NCBI GenBank assembly: GCA_030156305.1
Contig: JASGMZ010000154.1
Location: 1-7,207, forward strand
Length of the DNA: 7,207 nt
Direction: 5' to 3'
Source: Bacteroidales bacterium
GTDB lineage: Bacteria; Bacteroidota; Bacteroidia; Bacteroidales; UBA12077
Shown here: positions 7,109 through 7,207 of the stretch, in pieces
Layout of the letters: every line of letters begins with the position of its first letter
Position numbering within the stretch: position 1 is the first letter of the stretch
The notes under the pieces: model-generated
Seen by the model: only the letters and a program-made list of their open reading frames with translations
Database searches by the model: none
What the model was told of the DNA's origin: nothing
Position numbers and translations under genes: made by a program

Positions 7109-7186
7109 TAATACCGATATGTGTTCAATTGTATAATTTTAGTTCACTATCGCTCCTAAAATTATATTGAACATCAATCGGCATTA
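7109..7186. repeat. Long imperfect inverted repeat upstream of the plug gene
   Basis: The core pairs ATAATTTTAG (7133-7142) with CTAAAATTAT (7156-7165) around a 13-nt loop. Outward, TGTTCAAT (7122-7129) pairs with ATTGAACA (7166-7173), leaving TGT (7130-7132) bulged on the left arm only. After a 3x3 internal mismatch, CCGAT (7114-7118) pairs with ATCGG (7177-7181), and TAAT (7109-7112) with ATTA (7183-7186). There are 27 base pairs in all. The element is outside the promoter and followed by no T-run. It may be an operator, a small palindromic mobile element or a degraded repeat. The window ends 21 bp further on. Confidence 0.6.
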
Positions 7187-7207
7187 TACTGAAATACAGA
7201 TCATTCA

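Overview
The window comes from an AT-rich member of the Bacteroidota, most likely class Bacteroidia; the sequence does not let me name a genus. Four things point there: a type IX secretion system (T9SS) plug protein, a family confined to that phylum; a perfect TAnnTTTG promoter -7 element upstream of it; A-rich leaders without Shine-Dalgarno sites; and mature secreted proteins that begin with Gln after a short signal peptide.

Layout. Positions 1-537 are intergenic and rich in structure. They hold a possible start codon of a leftward gene at the very edge, a perfect DnaA-box 9-mer, a perfect 9-bp inverted repeat, and a cluster of three GC-rich palindromes in alternating orientation. Then come three rightward genes. 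pgeF (538-1323) overlaps an EamA/DMT transporter gene (1320-2201) by the four bases ATGA. After 71 bp follows a large secreted S9-family serine peptidase (2273-4783) with an extra N-terminal domain. A strong bidirectional terminator (4803-4838) separates it from a convergent leftward pair: the T9SS plug gene (7041 down to 5791) followed 16 bp later by an MscS-type channel gene (5774 down to 4860). A promoter and a long imperfect inverted repeat lie upstream of the plug gene, at the right edge.

How the genes relate. pgeF and the transporter look translationally coupled, and the plug and channel genes look co-transcribed. The plug belongs to the outer-membrane T9SS translocon. The S9 peptidase has an export signal but no visible T9SS C-terminal sorting domain, so it is probably periplasmic and not a T9SS cargo. 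Otherwise the genes are ordinary housekeeping or envelope genes with no evident shared pathway.

I found no CRISPR array, RNA gene, transposase, toxin-antitoxin pair or defence cluster, and no convincing undescribed multi-gene system. The least explained parts are the non-coding palindromes at both ends.
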